Part shown: one piece after another, positions 18,955 through 30,783 of the stretch
How positions within the stretch are numbered: the first letter of the stretch is position 1
Layout: the number at the start of each line of letters is the position of its first letter
Source of the DNA: Bordetella trematum
GTDB taxonomy: Bacteria; Pseudomonadota; Gammaproteobacteria; Burkholderiales; Burkholderiaceae_B
Length of the DNA stretch: 64,000 nt
Assembly (NCBI RefSeq): GCF_900078335.1
Contig: NZ_FKBR01000046.1
Location: 307,848 to 371,847, forward strand
Direction of reading: 5' to 3'
Position numbers and translations under genes: made by a program
The notes under the pieces: generated by a model
Told to the model about the DNA's origin: nothing
Seen by the model: the letters and a program-made list of their open reading frames with translations, nothing else
Database searches by the model: none

Positions 18955-19121
18955 GGATTGCAAAGCGCGCAGGGCGCATCGGGAAGAAGGGGGAAAGAAC
19001 GGGCCGCAGGCCTGGGGCGGCGATCACGCGCACCCTGGCTGGCACGGCGCGCTATAGTACCAAGTTGGCCTTTGAAACTGCTTAAACCCTCCCTCTAGCC
19101 GGGGCAAGGAAGGACGCGAGA

Positions 19122-21989
<2,868 letters not shown>

Positions 21990-22139
21990 AACGGAGGTGG
22001 CGCCGGCACAACGGCAGCAGGCCCTGATCCGTCCCCTAGGACAAACACGGATGGTCCTGTCAGGGGAATCGGGTATGTTTGACGTAAATTGGGTGCGGAT
22101 CATTTTTCCGCCCCGTGCATTTTACGTAGACCCCGCGCC

Positions 22140-23219
22140 ATGGATTCCGCCCAAGAACTCCGCATCGCCAGCGCCCTGTATGCCGGGGTTGCTGACAATG
22201 GTCTGTGGCGTCAGGCGTTGCGGCAGACGGCACAGGCCCTGGACACCGAGCGGTGCGTGGTGCTGGCCCGGCACACCCCGACCGAGCAGATCCTCGTGGT
22301 CGACAACGCCGGGCTCGACGCCTGCATCCTGGAAGAGTACGAAGGCTACTACCACACGCTGGACACCCTGCTGGAAGCGGCCCGAGACGTGCCGACCGGC
22401 GCCCTGCGTCGCGACCGGCAGATCATGGATGAAGACGCCATCCGCCGCTCGCCCTTCTACAACGAGTTCCTGTTCCGGCACGACATCGGCTCGATCATGT
22501 TCTCGCAGACCCTGCGCGAGCGGGAAACCGACTGGCTCATCGCCTTTCATCGCAGCCGCGACATCCCGCATTTCGATCCGCATCATGAGCGCGTCCTGGG
22601 CCGTCTGGCGCCGCACCTGCAAAACGCACTGAGCCTGCGCCTGCGCCTGCAGGGGCTGGAGCATCGCAGCCGCCTGGGCATGGCCGCCCTCAACTCTTTT
22701 GCCACACCCCTGCTGCTGGTCAGCGGCGGGGCGCGTCTGCTGCTTGCCAACACCGCGGGCGAAAGCTGGTTCAGCAGCCAGGCGGGTTTTCTGGCTCGCT
22801 CCGAACGCTGGCGTCACGCCCTGGCGACCGCCACCGGGCGGCTTGGACCGGCTCTGGCCGAAGGCCTCAGCCTGCCCGATGGCACCCACGTGGTGGTCCT
22901 GCCCGCCCCGTCGGCCTTCCAGCCTCAGGAAGGCGGTCCATCGCGTCTGGCCCTGGTCTTGGTGCATACGCCCCAACAGGCCACGGCCCCGGCGTCCGGC
23001 ATGCTGAAATCGCTATTCGGCCTGAGCACCGCCGAATACCGGCTGCTGGAGTTGCTGATGGTAGGCATGACGCTGTCGCAGGCAGCCCAGCACCTGGGCG
23101 TGTCGGTTGAAACGGCCCGTACACAGAGCAAAGCGGTGCTCCAGAAGACCGGCTGCCGGCGGCAGACAGACCTGATGCGCCTGATGAGCGCCCTGCAGCG
23201 CCCCATGACCCAGGGATAG
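22140..23219 (+). CDS. LuxR-type helix-turn-helix transcriptional regulator
   Basis: 359 aa. The C-terminal LuxR/GerE helix-turn-helix spans about residues 290-345, with FGLSTAEYRLLELLMVGMTL and ETARTQSKAVLQKTGCRRQT. The N-terminal 250 residues show no receiver Asp and look like an unclassified sensory region. ATG 22140 is preferred over an upstream GTG at 22089. It is a solo regulator; the neighbours (uvrA, dgt) give no clue to its target. AT-rich sequence at 22075-22130 may hold its promoter. Confidence 0.85.
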   Translation: MDSAQELRIASALYAGVADNGLWRQALRQTAQALDTERCVVLARHTPTEQILVVDNAGLDACILEEYEGYYHTLDTLLEAARDVPTGALRRDRQIMDEDAIRRSPFYNEFLFRHDIGSIMFSQTLRERETDWLIAFHRSRDIPHFDPHHERVLGRLAPHLQNALSLRLRLQGLEHRSRLGMAALNSFATPLLLVSGGARLLLANTAGESWFSSQAGFLARSERWRHALATATGRLGPALAEGLSLPDGTHVVVLPAPSAFQPQEGGPSRLALVLVHTPQQATAPASGMLKSLFGLSTAEYRLLELLMVGMTLSQAAQHLGVSVETARTQSKAVLQKTGCRRQTDLMRLMSALQRPMTQG

Positions 23220-23249
23220 GCGCGATCCCGGCCCGGGCCTGGCATGGAC

Positions 23250-23309
23250 AAAAAAACCCCGCCGACTCTGATGCGACGGTAGCCCCGAATCGCATCACAG
23301 TGGGCGGGC
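23250..23309 (-). terminator. Large terminator hairpin after dgt
   Basis: On the minus strand an interrupted stem closes with CGGCGGGG followed by TTTTTTT. The inner perfect 8-bp arm is TGATGCGA/TCGCATCA, and the outer arm pairs 23258-23263 with 23303-23308. It lies 80 bp past the dgt stop. Confidence 0.7.
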
Positions 23310-23327
23310 AAGCACGGCGAATGTGCT

Positions 23328-23377
23328 GACCTCAATGCTAGAGGTCTTGGCGCAGGACCGCATCCCCCCAAGGGGGG
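23328..23377. repeat. Two short inverted repeats between the LuxR gene and dgt
   Basis: GACCTC/GAGGTC (23328-23346, 7-nt spacer) and CCCCCC/GGGGGG (23364-23377, AA spacer) lie next to the large hairpin at 23250-23309. With it they make up most of this 168-bp convergent spacer. No function is assigned. Confidence 0.5.
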
Positions 23378-23387
23378 AAAGGTCAGC

Positions 23388-24530
23388 TCAGGTCGTTGCC
23401 GTGCTACCCATTTCAAAGAGCCGCCGGTGCTCGGCGATGGCATAGCGGTCGGTCATCCCGGCAATATAGTCGGCGATCGCGCGCGCCTGCCCATTGTCGG
23501 TGTCGCGACGGTAATCCGGCGGCAAGAGCCGGGGATCATCCAGAAAAGCCTGAAACAGTTCGCGCACGATGCGCCGCGCCTTGGTGGTCATGCGCAGCAC
23601 CTGATAGTGACGGTACAGGTTGTCAAACAGAAACTTCTTCAGCGCGTCGGCCTCGCGGCGCACCGGCTCGGAGAAAGCCGCCAACGGCGGCGCGCTGCGC
23701 ACGTCGTCGGCGCTGGCCGGCGCCGCCTCGGCAATGCGCGCCTGCGAGGTCGCCGTGAGATCCATGATGAGCGTGTTGATCATGCGCCGCACCGTCTCGG
23801 CGGTGGCGCGCCGCGCGGCCAGCGCCGGGTAATGGGCGCGCACCTCGGCGTAATGGCGCGCAAAGAAATCCACCTCGCCCAGTTGTTCCAGGGTCAGCAG
23901 TCCGGAGCGCAGGCCGTCGTCGATGTCGTGGTTGTTGTAGGCGATCTCGTCGGCCAGATTGGCCAGCTGCGCCTCCAGCGAAGGCTGGGTACGGTCGAGA
24001 AACCGCTTGCCGACCTCGCCCAGCTGGCGCGCGTGGGCCTGCGAGCAATGCTTGAGAATCCCCTCGCGGGTCTCGAAGCACAGATTCAGGCCATTGAACT
24101 CGGCATAGCGTTCTTCCAGTTCGTCGACCACACGCAGGCTCTGCAGATTGTGTTCGAAGCCGCCTGCGTCCGGGGCCAGCTCGCGCATGCAGGCATTGAG
24201 CTCATCCTGACCGGCATGGCCGAAAGGCGTGTGGCCCAGGTCATGGGCCAACGCGATGGCTTCGGTCAGGTCTTCGGACAACCCCAGGCTGCGCGCCAGC
24301 GTGCGCGCGATCTGGGCCACCTCCAGGCTGTGCGTCAGGCGCGTGCGGAACAGATCGCCTTCGTGGTTGACGAACACCTGGGTCTTGTATTCCAGCCGTC
24401 GGAAAGCGGTGCAATGGATGATGCGGTCGCGGTCGCGCTGGAATTCGCTGCGATTCTGCGCGGCCGGTTCGGAATGACGCCGCCCGCGCGTTCGGGTCGG
24501 GTCGGATGCGTAAGAAGCCAATTCACTCAT
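23388..24530 (-). CDS. dgt: Deoxyguanosinetriphosphate triphosphohydrolase-like protein
   Basis: 380 aa HD-domain phosphohydrolase expected to remove triphosphate from dGTP or other dNTPs. Conserved pieces are [38 protein letters not shown] and the metal-binding [12 protein letters not shown]. The ATG ([14 protein letters not shown]) was chosen as the usual N-terminus; upstream in-frame codons look non-coding. It lies 31 bp after aroB on the same strand, so it may be part of the aroK-aroB-dgt transcript. A strong terminator follows. Confidence 0.93.
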   Translation of the reverse strand: MSELASYASDPTRTRGRRHSEPAAQNRSEFQRDRDRIIHCTAFRRLEYKTQVFVNHEGDLFRTRLTHSLEVAQIARTLARSLGLSEDLTEAIALAHDLGHTPFGHAGQDELNACMRELAPDAGGFEHNLQSLRVVDELEERYAEFNGLNLCFETREGILKHCSQAHARQLGEVGKRFLDRTQPSLEAQLANLADEIAYNNHDIDDGLRSGLLTLEQLGEVDFFARHYAEVRAHYPALAARRATAETVRRMINTLIMDLTATSQARIAEAAPASADDVRSAPPLAAFSEPVRREADALKKFLFDNLYRHYQVLRMTTKARRIVRELFQAFLDDPRLLPPDYRRDTDNGQARAIADYIAGMTDRYAIAEHRRLFEMGSTATT

Positions 24531-24561
24531 GACACTGCCGTCCCGTCCTTCTGGATGATTG

Positions 24562-25647
24562 TCAGGGGGTGGTCTGTACGGTCCGCTCGAGCACTTTGCC
24601 CAGCGCAGCATGCGGCACGGTGCGCGTCTCGGCCTGGCCAATGCGCGGCATCAGCACGAAGTGGATCTCGCCGGCGGTGGATTTCTTGTCCACCATCATC
24701 AGCGACACCCAGCGCTCGAAGCCCAGGTCGGGCGCCATCACCGGACAGCCGATGGCCGCCACCAGTTCGCGCACCCGCTGCACGTCGGCCAGCGCAAAGC
24801 CATGCACCTCGGCCGACAGTTCAGCGGCCTGGACCATGCCGCAGCCGACGGCTTCGCCATGCAGCCACTGACCATAGCCCAGGCCGGACTCGATGGCATG
24901 GCCGAACGTATGGCCCAGGTTCAGGATGGCGCGCAGGCCCGACTCGCGTTCGTCCTTGCCCACCACCTGCGCCTTCAGCTCGCAAGAGCGGCGGATGGCG
25001 TAGGCCACCGCCTCGGGCTGCAGGGCGCGCAAGGCCTGCACGTTGTCCTCGCACCACTGCCAGAAGGCAGCATCCAGGATCAGGCCGTATTTGATCACCT
25101 CGGCCAGACCGGCCGAAATCTCGCGTGCCGGCAGCGTGGCCAGCACGTCGGTATCGATTTCCACCGCCACCGGCTGGTAGAACGACCCGATCATGTTCTT
25201 GCCCAACGGATGGTTGATGGCCGTCTTGCCGCCCACCGACGAATCGACCTGGGCCAGCAAGGTGGTCGGCACCTGCAGAAAGCGCACCCCCCGCATGTAC
25301 ACCGAGGCGGCAAATCCCGTCATGTCGCCGATCACGCCTCCGCCCAGGGCCACCAGGACCGCGCGGCGGTCCAGGCGCTGCTCCAGCAGGGCGTCAAAGA
25401 TCAGGTTCAGCGTCTGCCAATCCTTGTGGGTCTCGCCATCGGGCAGCTCGATGCGCACGATCTTGCGGCCGGTGCGCGCCAGCGCGGCCTCGGCGCGCGC
25501 GCCGTACAGCGCAGCCACGGTGGGGTTGGTGACCAAGGCAATGGCGGTGGCATCCGCCGGAATGCACTCGTCGAGCCGGTCCAGACGGCCCGGTGCGATA
25601 TGGATGGGATAACTGCCTCCCGGGGTTTCGACCTCAACAGTATTCAT
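24562..25647 (-). CDS. aroB: 3-dehydroquinate synthase AroB
   Basis: 361 aa NAD- and metal-dependent enzyme converting DAHP to 3-dehydroquinate, step 2 of the shikimate pathway. Signatures: [52 protein letters not shown] with the metal-binding His, and HGEAVGCGM. The start codon overlaps the aroK stop by one base, so the two are translationally coupled. Length is typical. Confidence 0.97.
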   Translation of the reverse strand: MNTVEVETPGGSYPIHIAPGRLDRLDECIPADATAIALVTNPTVAALYGARAEAALARTGRKIVRIELPDGETHKDWQTLNLIFDALLEQRLDRRAVLVALGGGVIGDMTGFAASVYMRGVRFLQVPTTLLAQVDSSVGGKTAINHPLGKNMIGSFYQPVAVEIDTDVLATLPAREISAGLAEVIKYGLILDAAFWQWCEDNVQALRALQPEAVAYAIRRSCELKAQVVGKDERESGLRAILNLGHTFGHAIESGLGYGQWLHGEAVGCGMVQAAELSAEVHGFALADVQRVRELVAAIGCPVMAPDLGFERWVSLMMVDKKSTAGEIHFVLMPRIGQAETRTVPHAALGKVLERTVQTTP

Positions 25648-26279
25648 TACTTCTTCTCGTAGGCTTGCAACTTGGGCAGGATGGTTTTGATCAGCGTGGC
25701 GATCGGCGTCGAACCGGTCTCGATGACGAGGTCGGCCACTTCGCTGTAGAGCGGCTCGCGCTTGACCATCAGATCGCGCAGCGTGCCGCGCGGATCTGCG
25801 GTCGCCAGCAACGGCCGGTTGCGGTCGCGGCAGGTGCGGCGAAACAGCTCATCCACGCTGGCGCGCAGATAAAGCACGACGCCGCGCTCGCGCAGCAGGC
25901 GGCGGTTCTCTTCGGCCAATACCGCTCCGCCTCCGGTTGCGAGAATAATTCCGCGCCGTTGAGTACACTCTTGCAGTGCCATGGACTCACGCTTGCGAAA
26001 CCCGGCCTCGCCCTCGATCTCGAAAATGATGGGCACGCGCACGCCGCAGCGCGCCTCGAGCTCGTGGTCCAGATCGATGAACTCGCGGCCCAGCGCACGC
26101 GCCAGGCCGCGCCCGATGGTGGTTTTGCCCGCTCCCATCATCCCGACCAGGAAAATGGGCAGATCGTGCGGCAGCGGCGTCGAGGGCTCAATGGCCTCGA
26201 CGGCGGCCGTTTCGGCGGCGGCGGCGGCGTCGGACGGCAGATCTTCCAGGCCGGCGCAGGGATTTGCGGTGAGGTTCAT
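25647..26279 (-). CDS. aroK: Shikimate kinase AroK
   Basis: 210 aa P-loop kinase that phosphorylates shikimate at C3. Walker A is GMMGAGKTTIG (about residues 47-57), followed by FIDLDHELEARCG and the GGGAV loop. The first 40 residues are an Ala/Glu-rich extension longer than in E. coli AroK. ATG 26279 (MNLTANPCAG) is preferred over an in-frame TTG at 26303. The gene is divergent from the PBP1A gene and directly coupled to aroB. Confidence 0.95.
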   Translation of the reverse strand: MNLTANPCAGLEDLPSDAAAAAETAAVEAIEPSTPLPHDLPIFLVGMMGAGKTTIGRGLARALGREFIDLDHELEARCGVRVPIIFEIEGEAGFRKRESMALQECTQRRGIILATGGGAVLAEENRRLLRERGVVLYLRASVDELFRRTCRDRNRPLLATADPRGTLRDLMVKREPLYSEVADLVIETGSTPIATLIKTILPKLQAYEKK

Positions 26280-26393
26280 GACGCCATTATCCCATTGCCG
26301 CAAGTTGCCCGCTTACCACACCGTATATTTTGTTACTGCCCTGGCGGCCAGCCGCAGGGGGCGGTTTGAAGAGATCACCGTAAAATCGCCGCG

Positions 26394-28844
26394 ATGAGCA
26401 AGCGCACCAATTCCTCCAAGCAGGACCAGCCCGCCCCGGTCGGATCGACGTTCCTGCGGTTTCTGGTCAAGACCGGTATTCTCTTCTGTGGCCTGATCCT
26501 GTGCGGCCTGGTGCTGGCTGGCATGGCGCTCGCGCTGGCCTGGCCCAACCTGCCCAATCTGAACGCCATGACGGACTACCGTCCACGCGTGCCGCTGCGC
26601 ATTTTCACCGCCGACAAGGTCCTGATCGGCGAGTTCGGCGAAGAACGCCGCAATGTGCTGCGCTTCAACGAAATCCCCGATGTCATGAAATCGGCCGTGC
26701 TGGCCGCCGAAGACGACCGCTTCTACCAGCACGGCGGCATCGACTGGACCGGCGTGGTGCGCGCCGGGCTGACCAACCTCATCAGCATGTCCAAGTCGCA
26801 GGGCGCCAGCACCATCACCATGCAGGTGGCGCGCAACTTCTACCTGTCTTCCGAGAAGACCTATTCGCGCAAGTTCTACGAACTGCTGCTGACGTTCAAG
26901 ATCGAGTCGGAGCTCACCAAGGACCAGATCCTGGAGCTCTACATGAACCAGATTTACCTGGGACACCGCGCCTATGGCTTCGCGGCGGCCTCGCGCACCT
27001 ACTTCGGCAAGCCCCTGTCGCAGATCACGCCGGCCGAGGCGGCCATGCTGGCCGGCATCCCCAAGGCGCCGTCGCGCTTCAACCCGATCGCCAACCGCCC
27101 CCGCGCCGAGCTGCGCCAGCGCTATGTGCTCAATCGCATGCACATGCTGGGCTACCTGACCGAAGCCGAATACAAAGAAGCGCTGGCCCAGCCCATCGTC
27201 ATCAAGTCGGCCGAAGGCACACCGGCCGGCGGCTATGCGATCCACGGCGAATACGTGGCCGAGCTGGCCCGCCAGCTGGTCTATGGCGTCTACCAGGATG
27301 AAGCGTACTCGCGCGGCATCAACGTCTACACCACCGTGCTCTCCAAAGACCAGGAATCGGCCTACCGCGCGGTGCGCGACGGCGTGCTGCAATACACGCG
27401 CCGCGCGCCCTACCCCGGCCCCGAGAAGCAGCTCGACATGCCGGCCGGCATCGAAAATGACCCGCAGGCGCTGGACGACTTCCTGGATGGCGTTTTCGAG
27501 AAATACACCGACAGCGCCGACCTGCTGACCGGCGTGGTGCTGTCGGCCTCGCCCAACGAACTCAAGATCGCCCGCAGTTCGCGTGAAATCATCACCCTGA
27601 CCGACAAAAAGGTGCTGGGCGTGGTGGCACGCGCCCTGGCCAGCAACGCCCGCGCCGATCAGCGCCTGCAACGCGGCTCGGTGGTCTATATCCGCAAGAT
27701 GGACAACGGCGAGTGGGAAGTCATCAATATGCCGGCCGTGCAGGCCGCCTTCGTGGCGTTGTCGCCGCAAAACGGCGCCATCCGCGCCATGGTCGGCGGC
27801 TTCGATTTCTATCGCGGCAACTTCAACCGCGTCACCCAGGCCTGGCGCCAGCCCGGCTCGAACATCAAGCCCTTCATCTATGCGGCTTCGCTGGAGCGCG
27901 GCCTGACGCCCGGCACGCAGATCTCCGACCAGCCCTTCGAGCTGTCGGCCGCGCAAACCGGCTCCAAGCCCTGGCGCCCCAAAAACTACGGCAACAGCTA
28001 CGAGCCCATGCTCACCATGCGCCAAGGCCTGTACAAGTCCAAGAACATGGTGTCCATCCGCATTCTGCAGGCCATCGGCCCGCAGTACGGCCAGGAATAC
28101 CTGACCCGCTTCGGCTTTGACAAGGCGCGCCAGCCGGCCGTGCTGCCCCTGGCGCTGGGTGCAGGTTCGGTCACCCCGCTGCAGATGGCGGGCGCCTACT
28201 CGGTCTTCGCCAACGGCGGCTTCCGTGTCACGCCCTTCCTGATCGACCACGTCACCGACAGCAGCGGCAAGGTGCTCATGCAGGCCCGCCCGGTCATCGC
28301 CGGCGACGAGGCTGCGCGCGCCATCGACCCTCGCACCGCCTGGCTGATGGACGACATGCTGCGCGGCGTGGCCACCAGCGGCACCGCCGCCCGGGCCCGT
28401 GCCACCCTCAAGCGCAATGACCTGGCTGGCAAGACCGGCACCACCAACGACTCCTATGACGCCTGGTTCTCGGGCTACAACCCCGACCTGGTGGCCACGG
28501 CCTGGCTCGGCTTTGACCAGCCGCGCTCGCTGGGCGCACGCGAAACCGGCGGCGGGCTGGCCCTGCCGATCTGGCTGGATTACATGCAGGATGTCCTCAA
28601 GGGCACGCCGGAAATCAAGCAGCGCCCCCGTCCCGAGGGCCTGCTGGCCGAAAACGGCGATTTCTTCTTCGCAGAGTTCCCGCCGGGGCAGTCGGTGGCC
28701 CGTCTGGGCTTGCCGCAACCGGGCGAAGACGCCCTGGGCGATTTCCTGAATGGCCTGGGCGGGCAGGCGGCCCAACCCAAGCTGCGGGTCGCGCCCGGCG
28801 TCGGTGGCCAGGCACAACCCTGGAACCAGGACCTGATGTTCTGA
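26394..28844 (+). CDS. mrcA: Penicillin-binding protein 1A
   Basis: 816 aa bifunctional peptidoglycan synthase anchored by one N-terminal membrane helix (about residues 20-45). The GT51 glycosyltransferase domain carries catalytic Glu106 in AAEDDRFYQHGG. After an OB-like insert comes the transpeptidase with Ser489 of SxxK in PGSNIKPF, a KSKN motif, and KTGTTNDSYDAW with Lys680. It is also called ponA. It stands alone with a strong terminator directly after it. Length and motifs are canonical. Confidence 0.97.
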   Translation: MSKRTNSSKQDQPAPVGSTFLRFLVKTGILFCGLILCGLVLAGMALALAWPNLPNLNAMTDYRPRVPLRIFTADKVLIGEFGEERRNVLRFNEIPDVMKSAVLAAEDDRFYQHGGIDWTGVVRAGLTNLISMSKSQGASTITMQVARNFYLSSEKTYSRKFYELLLTFKIESELTKDQILELYMNQIYLGHRAYGFAAASRTYFGKPLSQITPAEAAMLAGIPKAPSRFNPIANRPRAELRQRYVLNRMHMLGYLTEAEYKEALAQPIVIKSAEGTPAGGYAIHGEYVAELARQLVYGVYQDEAYSRGINVYTTVLSKDQESAYRAVRDGVLQYTRRAPYPGPEKQLDMPAGIENDPQALDDFLDGVFEKYTDSADLLTGVVLSASPNELKIARSSREIITLTDKKVLGVVARALASNARADQRLQRGSVVYIRKMDNGEWEVINMPAVQAAFVALSPQNGAIRAMVGGFDFYRGNFNRVTQAWRQPGSNIKPFIYAASLERGLTPGTQISDQPFELSAAQTGSKPWRPKNYGNSYEPMLTMRQGLYKSKNMVSIRILQAIGPQYGQEYLTRFGFDKARQPAVLPLALGAGSVTPLQMAGAYSVFANGGFRVTPFLIDHVTDSSGKVLMQARPVIAGDEAARAIDPRTAWLMDDMLRGVATSGTAARARATLKRNDLAGKTGTTNDSYDAWFSGYNPDLVATAWLGFDQPRSLGARETGGGLALPIWLDYMQDVLKGTPEIKQRPRPEGLLAENGDFFFAEFPPGQSVARLGLPQPGEDALGDFLNGLGGQAAQPKLRVAPGVGGQAQPWNQDLMF

Positions 28845-28852
28845 TTCCAGTC

Positions 28853-28880
28853 ACGGCGGCCCTGCTGGGCCGCCGTTTTT
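28853..28880. terminator. Terminator between PBP1A gene and cyaY
   Basis: A perfect 10-bp stem, ACGGCGGCCC (28853-28862) with GGGCCGCCGT (28867-28876), has a TGCT loop and continues into TTTTT for the plus-strand gene. It sits between convergent genes. Confidence 0.85.
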
Positions 28881-28883
28881 GCA

Positions 28884-29213
28884 TCAAACGCGTACCGTCA
28901 GCGGCACGCCGGTCGTGGCCGAACAGATCTGCGACAGCGCATCGGCCAGATTAGGGCCGCCACGCGTGTCCAGCCACTGCTGGCCGTCGTAACGGTAGTG
29001 AAAGCCGCCGCTGCGCGCGGCCACCCACAGCTCCTGCATGGCGGCCTGGCTGTTGATGACCATCTGGCTGTGATCTTCAAAGATCAGTGTCAGGACATTG
29101 CCGCTGCGGCTGGTTTCGATATCCACGTCATGGGTGGCCATCCAATCGTCGGCTTGGCGTTCGATACTGTCGAGCACCTGTTCGGTCAACGCAAGAAATT
29201 CGGTTTCAGTCAT
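28884..29213 (-). CDS. cyaY: Frataxin-like iron-sulfur assembly protein CyaY
   Basis: 109 aa homologue of frataxin that modulates Fe-S cluster assembly on IscS/IscU. The acidic N-terminal helix (TETEFLALTEQVLDSIERQADDW) and central beta strands with LTLIFEDHSQMVINSQAAMQEL and GGFHYRYD are family hallmarks. The ATG at 29213 (MTETEFLALTEQ) is chosen over an upstream start. It is divergent from lptM-lysA, a conserved gamma/beta-proteobacterial arrangement. Confidence 0.93.
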   Translation of the reverse strand: MTETEFLALTEQVLDSIERQADDWMATHDVDIETSRSGNVLTLIFEDHSQMVINSQAAMQELWVAARSGGFHYRYDGQQWLDTRGGPNLADALSQICSATTGVPLTVRV

Positions 29214-29254
29214 AATCCATACCTGCAACGATTACGGAGTTACCAGTGTCCCTT

Positions 29255-29446
29255 ATGGCCATAAGCCGCAGGATTCTTCGCATTGTAGCCACGCTTTCAG
29301 TCTTTGGTCTGATCTCAGCCTGTGGCTACAAAGGGCCGCTTTATATGCCGCCCAGCCAAGACTCGGACCGCTCCAGCGCGACGCCCGCTCATCCGAAGGC
29401 ACAGGATGAACGGCCCCGAATCCCCTCGAATCCGACGCTGCCATGA
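29255..29446 (+). CDS. lptM: Small lipoprotein LptM (YifL-like)
   Basis: 63 aa. A signal sequence ends in a lipobox, LISACGYKGPLY, so the Cys becomes the lipidated N-terminus. The CGYKGPLYMPP block is characteristic of the YifL/LptM family, which helps maturation of the LptD/LptE lipopolysaccharide translocon in E. coli. ATG 29255 is preferred, though a GTG at 29246 is in frame. The stop overlaps the lysA start (ATGA). The cyaY-lptM-lysA order supports the call. Confidence 0.85.
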   Translation: MAISRRILRIVATLSVFGLISACGYKGPLYMPPSQDSDRSSATPAHPKAQDERPRIPSNPTLP

Positions 29447-30735
29447 CCTCGACTGTTTCCCTGCCTCAGCTGGCCGGACACCCTCATTTCCATTACCAGA
29501 ACGGCGTGCTGCACGCCGAGGGCGTCGCGCTCGATACGCTCGCCCGCGACCTCGGCACGCCGCTGTATGTCTATTCGCGCGCCGCGCTGCAGGCCGCCTA
29601 CGACAACTATCGCCAGGCCATCGGCGAACGCCCGGTGCTGGTGTGCTTCGGCATGAAGGCCAACTCCAATCTGGCGGTGCTCAAGGAATTCGCCCGCATG
29701 GGCGCGGGCTTCGACATCGTCTCCGGCGGCGAACTCAAGCGGGTGCTGGCCGTCGGCGGCGATCCGGCCAAGGTGGTGTTTTCCGGTGTTGGCAAACAAG
29801 AATGGGAAATGCGCGACGCCCTGCAGGCGGGCGTGAAATGCTTCAACGTCGAATCCACCGCCGAGCTGCGCCGCCTGTCGCGCGTGGCCCAGGTCACCGG
29901 CCTGCAGGCGCGCGTGTCGCTGCGCGTGAACCCCGACGTCGACGCCCACACCCACCCTTACATCTCCACCGGGCTGAAGGAAAACAAGTTCGGCATCGCC
30001 ATCGAAGAAGCGCTGCAGGCCTATGAGCTGGCCGCCTCGCTGCCGGGCCTGAAGATCGTCGGCGTGGATTGTCACATCGGCTCGCAACTGACCGACATCA
30101 GCCCGTATTTCGACGCCCTGGACAAACTGATCGACCTGATCGAACGCCTGGCCCAGGCTGGCATCACCATCGAGCACCTGGATCTGGGCGGCGGCCTGGG
30201 CATCCGCTACACGGATGAGGTCCCGCCCTCGCCCAAGGCCCTGCTGGACGGCGTCTTCGAGCGCCTGAAGGCCCGTGGCCACGGCCACCTGCACCTGGTG
30301 CTGGAGCCGGGCCGCTCGCTGGTGGGCAACGCCGGCGTGCTGCTGACCACGGTGCAATTCCTCAAGCACAACGACGCGCGCAACTTCGCCATCGTCGATG
30401 CCGCCATGAACGATCTGCTGCGTCCCACGCTGTACCAGGCCTACCACGGCGTGGCGCCGGTGGTGCCGCGCCAGGACTGCCCGGCCCAGATCTATGACGT
30501 GGTCGGCCCGGTGTGCGAAAGCGGCGACTGGCTCGCCAAAGAACGCAGCCTGGCGCTTGCCGAAGACGACGTACTGGCGGTCGAATCGGCCGGTGCCTAT
30601 GGCATGGTCATGGCCGGCAACTACAACACGCGCCCGCGTGCGGCCGAAGTCATGGTCGATGGCAGCCGCTTTCACATCGTGCGCCAGCGCGAAACCCTGG
30701 ACGACCTGCTGCGCGGCGAATCCACCCTGCCCTGA
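29443..30735 (+). CDS. lysA: Diaminopimelate decarboxylase LysA
   Basis: 430 aa PLP enzyme making L-lysine from meso-diaminopimelate. PLP Lys lies in VLVCFGMKANSNLAVL. Other marks are ASGFDIVSGGEL-type sequence (AGFDIVSGGELKR), HIGSQLTDISPY, EPGRSLVGNAG, and the C-terminal CESGDWLAKER and SAGAYGMVMAGNYN. The start overlaps lptM by 4 bp. In many relatives dapF follows; here the next gene is ccsA on the opposite strand. Confidence 0.97.
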   Translation: MTSTVSLPQLAGHPHFHYQNGVLHAEGVALDTLARDLGTPLYVYSRAALQAAYDNYRQAIGERPVLVCFGMKANSNLAVLKEFARMGAGFDIVSGGELKRVLAVGGDPAKVVFSGVGKQEWEMRDALQAGVKCFNVESTAELRRLSRVAQVTGLQARVSLRVNPDVDAHTHPYISTGLKENKFGIAIEEALQAYELAASLPGLKIVGVDCHIGSQLTDISPYFDALDKLIDLIERLAQAGITIEHLDLGGGLGIRYTDEVPPSPKALLDGVFERLKARGHGHLHLVLEPGRSLVGNAGVLLTTVQFLKHNDARNFAIVDAAMNDLLRPTLYQAYHGVAPVVPRQDCPAQIYDVVGPVCESGDWLAKERSLALAEDDVLAVESAGAYGMVMAGNYNTRPRAAEVMVDGSRFHIVRQRETLDDLLRGESTLP

Positions 30736-30745
30736 AACAGCCCTT

Positions 30746-30774
30746 GCGACGCGCCCCCTGGCGGGGCGCGTCGC
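30746..30774. terminator. Long GC-rich hairpin between lysA and ccsA
   Basis: A perfect 12-bp inverted repeat, GCGACGCGCCCC / GGGGCGCGTCGC, with a 5-nt loop lies between convergent genes. It lacks a T-run, so termination is uncertain; it could also block RNA decay or stall converging polymerases. Confidence 0.55.
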
Positions 30775-30783
30775 CCGTCCGGC

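Noticed and set aside
18964..19121. Expected LexA/SOS box in the uvrA upstream region
   Set aside because: No CTG-N10-CAG type palindrome was visible, so SOS control is not claimed. A TATAGT at 19053-19058 lacks a convincing -35 box.
22089..22139. Longer N-terminus for the LuxR-type regulator from a GTG at 22089
   Set aside because: The extra 17 residues come from AT-rich, promoter-like DNA; the ATG at 22140 gives a normal start.
26313..28817. 834-codon open frame antisense to the PBP1A gene, and similar long antisense frames over uvrA (19245-21452) and thiolase/SDR (10874-12859)
   Set aside because: They mirror well-conserved genes, have low-complexity His/Gly/Gln/Arg-rich translations, and reflect third-position GC bias rather than coding.
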